From NCBI GenBank assembly GCA_946635125.1, contig CAMPBB010000048.1, positions 1-5,150 of the forward strand: DNA of 5,150 nucleotides, in the 5' to 3' direction. Shown in pieces: positions 5,051-5,150 of the stretch. A program made the translations under genes and the position numbers. The notes under the pieces were generated by a model. The model saw nothing but the letters and a program-made list of their open reading frames with translations. It did not search any database and was not told the origin of the DNA. Each line of letters begins with the position of its first letter. The stretch's first letter is position 1. Source of the DNA: an uncultured Clostridia bacterium. Lineage in GTDB: Bacteria > Bacillota > Clostridia > Christensenellales > UBA1242.

Positions 5051-5150
5051 ATGAACATTTGGCATGATATCGACCCACAAAGAGTTGGAGTTGACGAATT
5101 TACAGCCTTTATTGAAATTGGAAAAGGCAACAAAAACAAATATGAATTAG
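5051..5150 (+). CDS. ppa: Inorganic pyrophosphatase (family I), first 33 codons (cut by window edge)
   Basis: The partial protein starts MNIWHDIDPQRVGVDEFTAF and continues IEIGKGNKNKYEL. This is the N-terminus of soluble family I inorganic pyrophosphatases, which hydrolyse pyrophosphate to two phosphates in the cytoplasm and so pull biosynthetic reactions forward. The IEIxKGxxxKYEL block (residues 21-33) is the family hallmark; its Lys and Glu belong to the active site region. The catalytic Asp cluster lies beyond the window. The ATG at 5051 is supported by GAGAGG upstream and a full promoter. The gene points away from all other genes here. Confidence 0.9.
   Translation, partial: MNIWHDIDPQRVGVDEFTAFIEIGKGNKNKYEL

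Overview
The window looks like a chromosomal segment of a low-GC Gram-positive (Firmicutes-type, probably clostridial or a related uncultured gut lineage) bacterium. The DNA is AT-rich, ribosome binding sites are of the GGAGG kind, the gene order rpsF-ssb-rpsR is the classic Firmicutes arrangement, and intrinsic terminators and TATAAT promoters are easy to see. All five complete genes end in TAA, and Trp is encoded by TGG wherever I checked. The lineage assignment is an inference; no rRNA is present.

Layout, left to right. Positions 1-320 (minus) hold the N-terminal third of a thioredoxin reductase (trxB), cut by the window edge. Positions 400-1511 (minus) are the operon rpsF-ssb-rpsR: ribosomal protein S6, single-strand DNA-binding protein and ribosomal protein S18. 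It has one promoter, a leader of about 75 nt with a strong hairpin and a possible Shine-Dalgarno-sequestering arm, and one terminator. Positions 1644-2807 (minus) encode a 387-residue two-pass membrane protein. Its outer domain resembles SipW/archaeal-type signal peptidase I, but the catalytic Ser and His positions are occupied by Asp and Ile, and it is flanked by long charged cytoplasmic coiled coils. Positions 2902-4914 (minus) encode a 670-residue protein I do not recognise, with a Trp/His heptad segment and a C-terminal coiled coil containing a SHOCT-like motif. Positions 5051-5150 (plus) are the first 33 codons of a family I inorganic pyrophosphatase (ppa), divergent from the 670-residue gene.

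The housekeeping genes (trxB, rpsF-ssb-rpsR, ppa) bracket two uncharacterised genes, each apparently with its own promoter. Five promoters can be proposed, four with an extended TGT+TA(T/A)AAT -10 element. At three junctions (rpsR/trxB, 387-residue gene/rpsF, 670-residue gene/387-residue gene) the putative -35 of the downstream gene lies inside the terminator hairpin of the upstream gene, giving very compact transcription borders.

The best candidates for undescribed biology are the apparently inactive signal-peptidase-like membrane protein and the orphan 670-residue protein. I see no mobile elements, CRISPR arrays, tRNA or rRNA genes. No intergenic stretch exceeds 300 bases.
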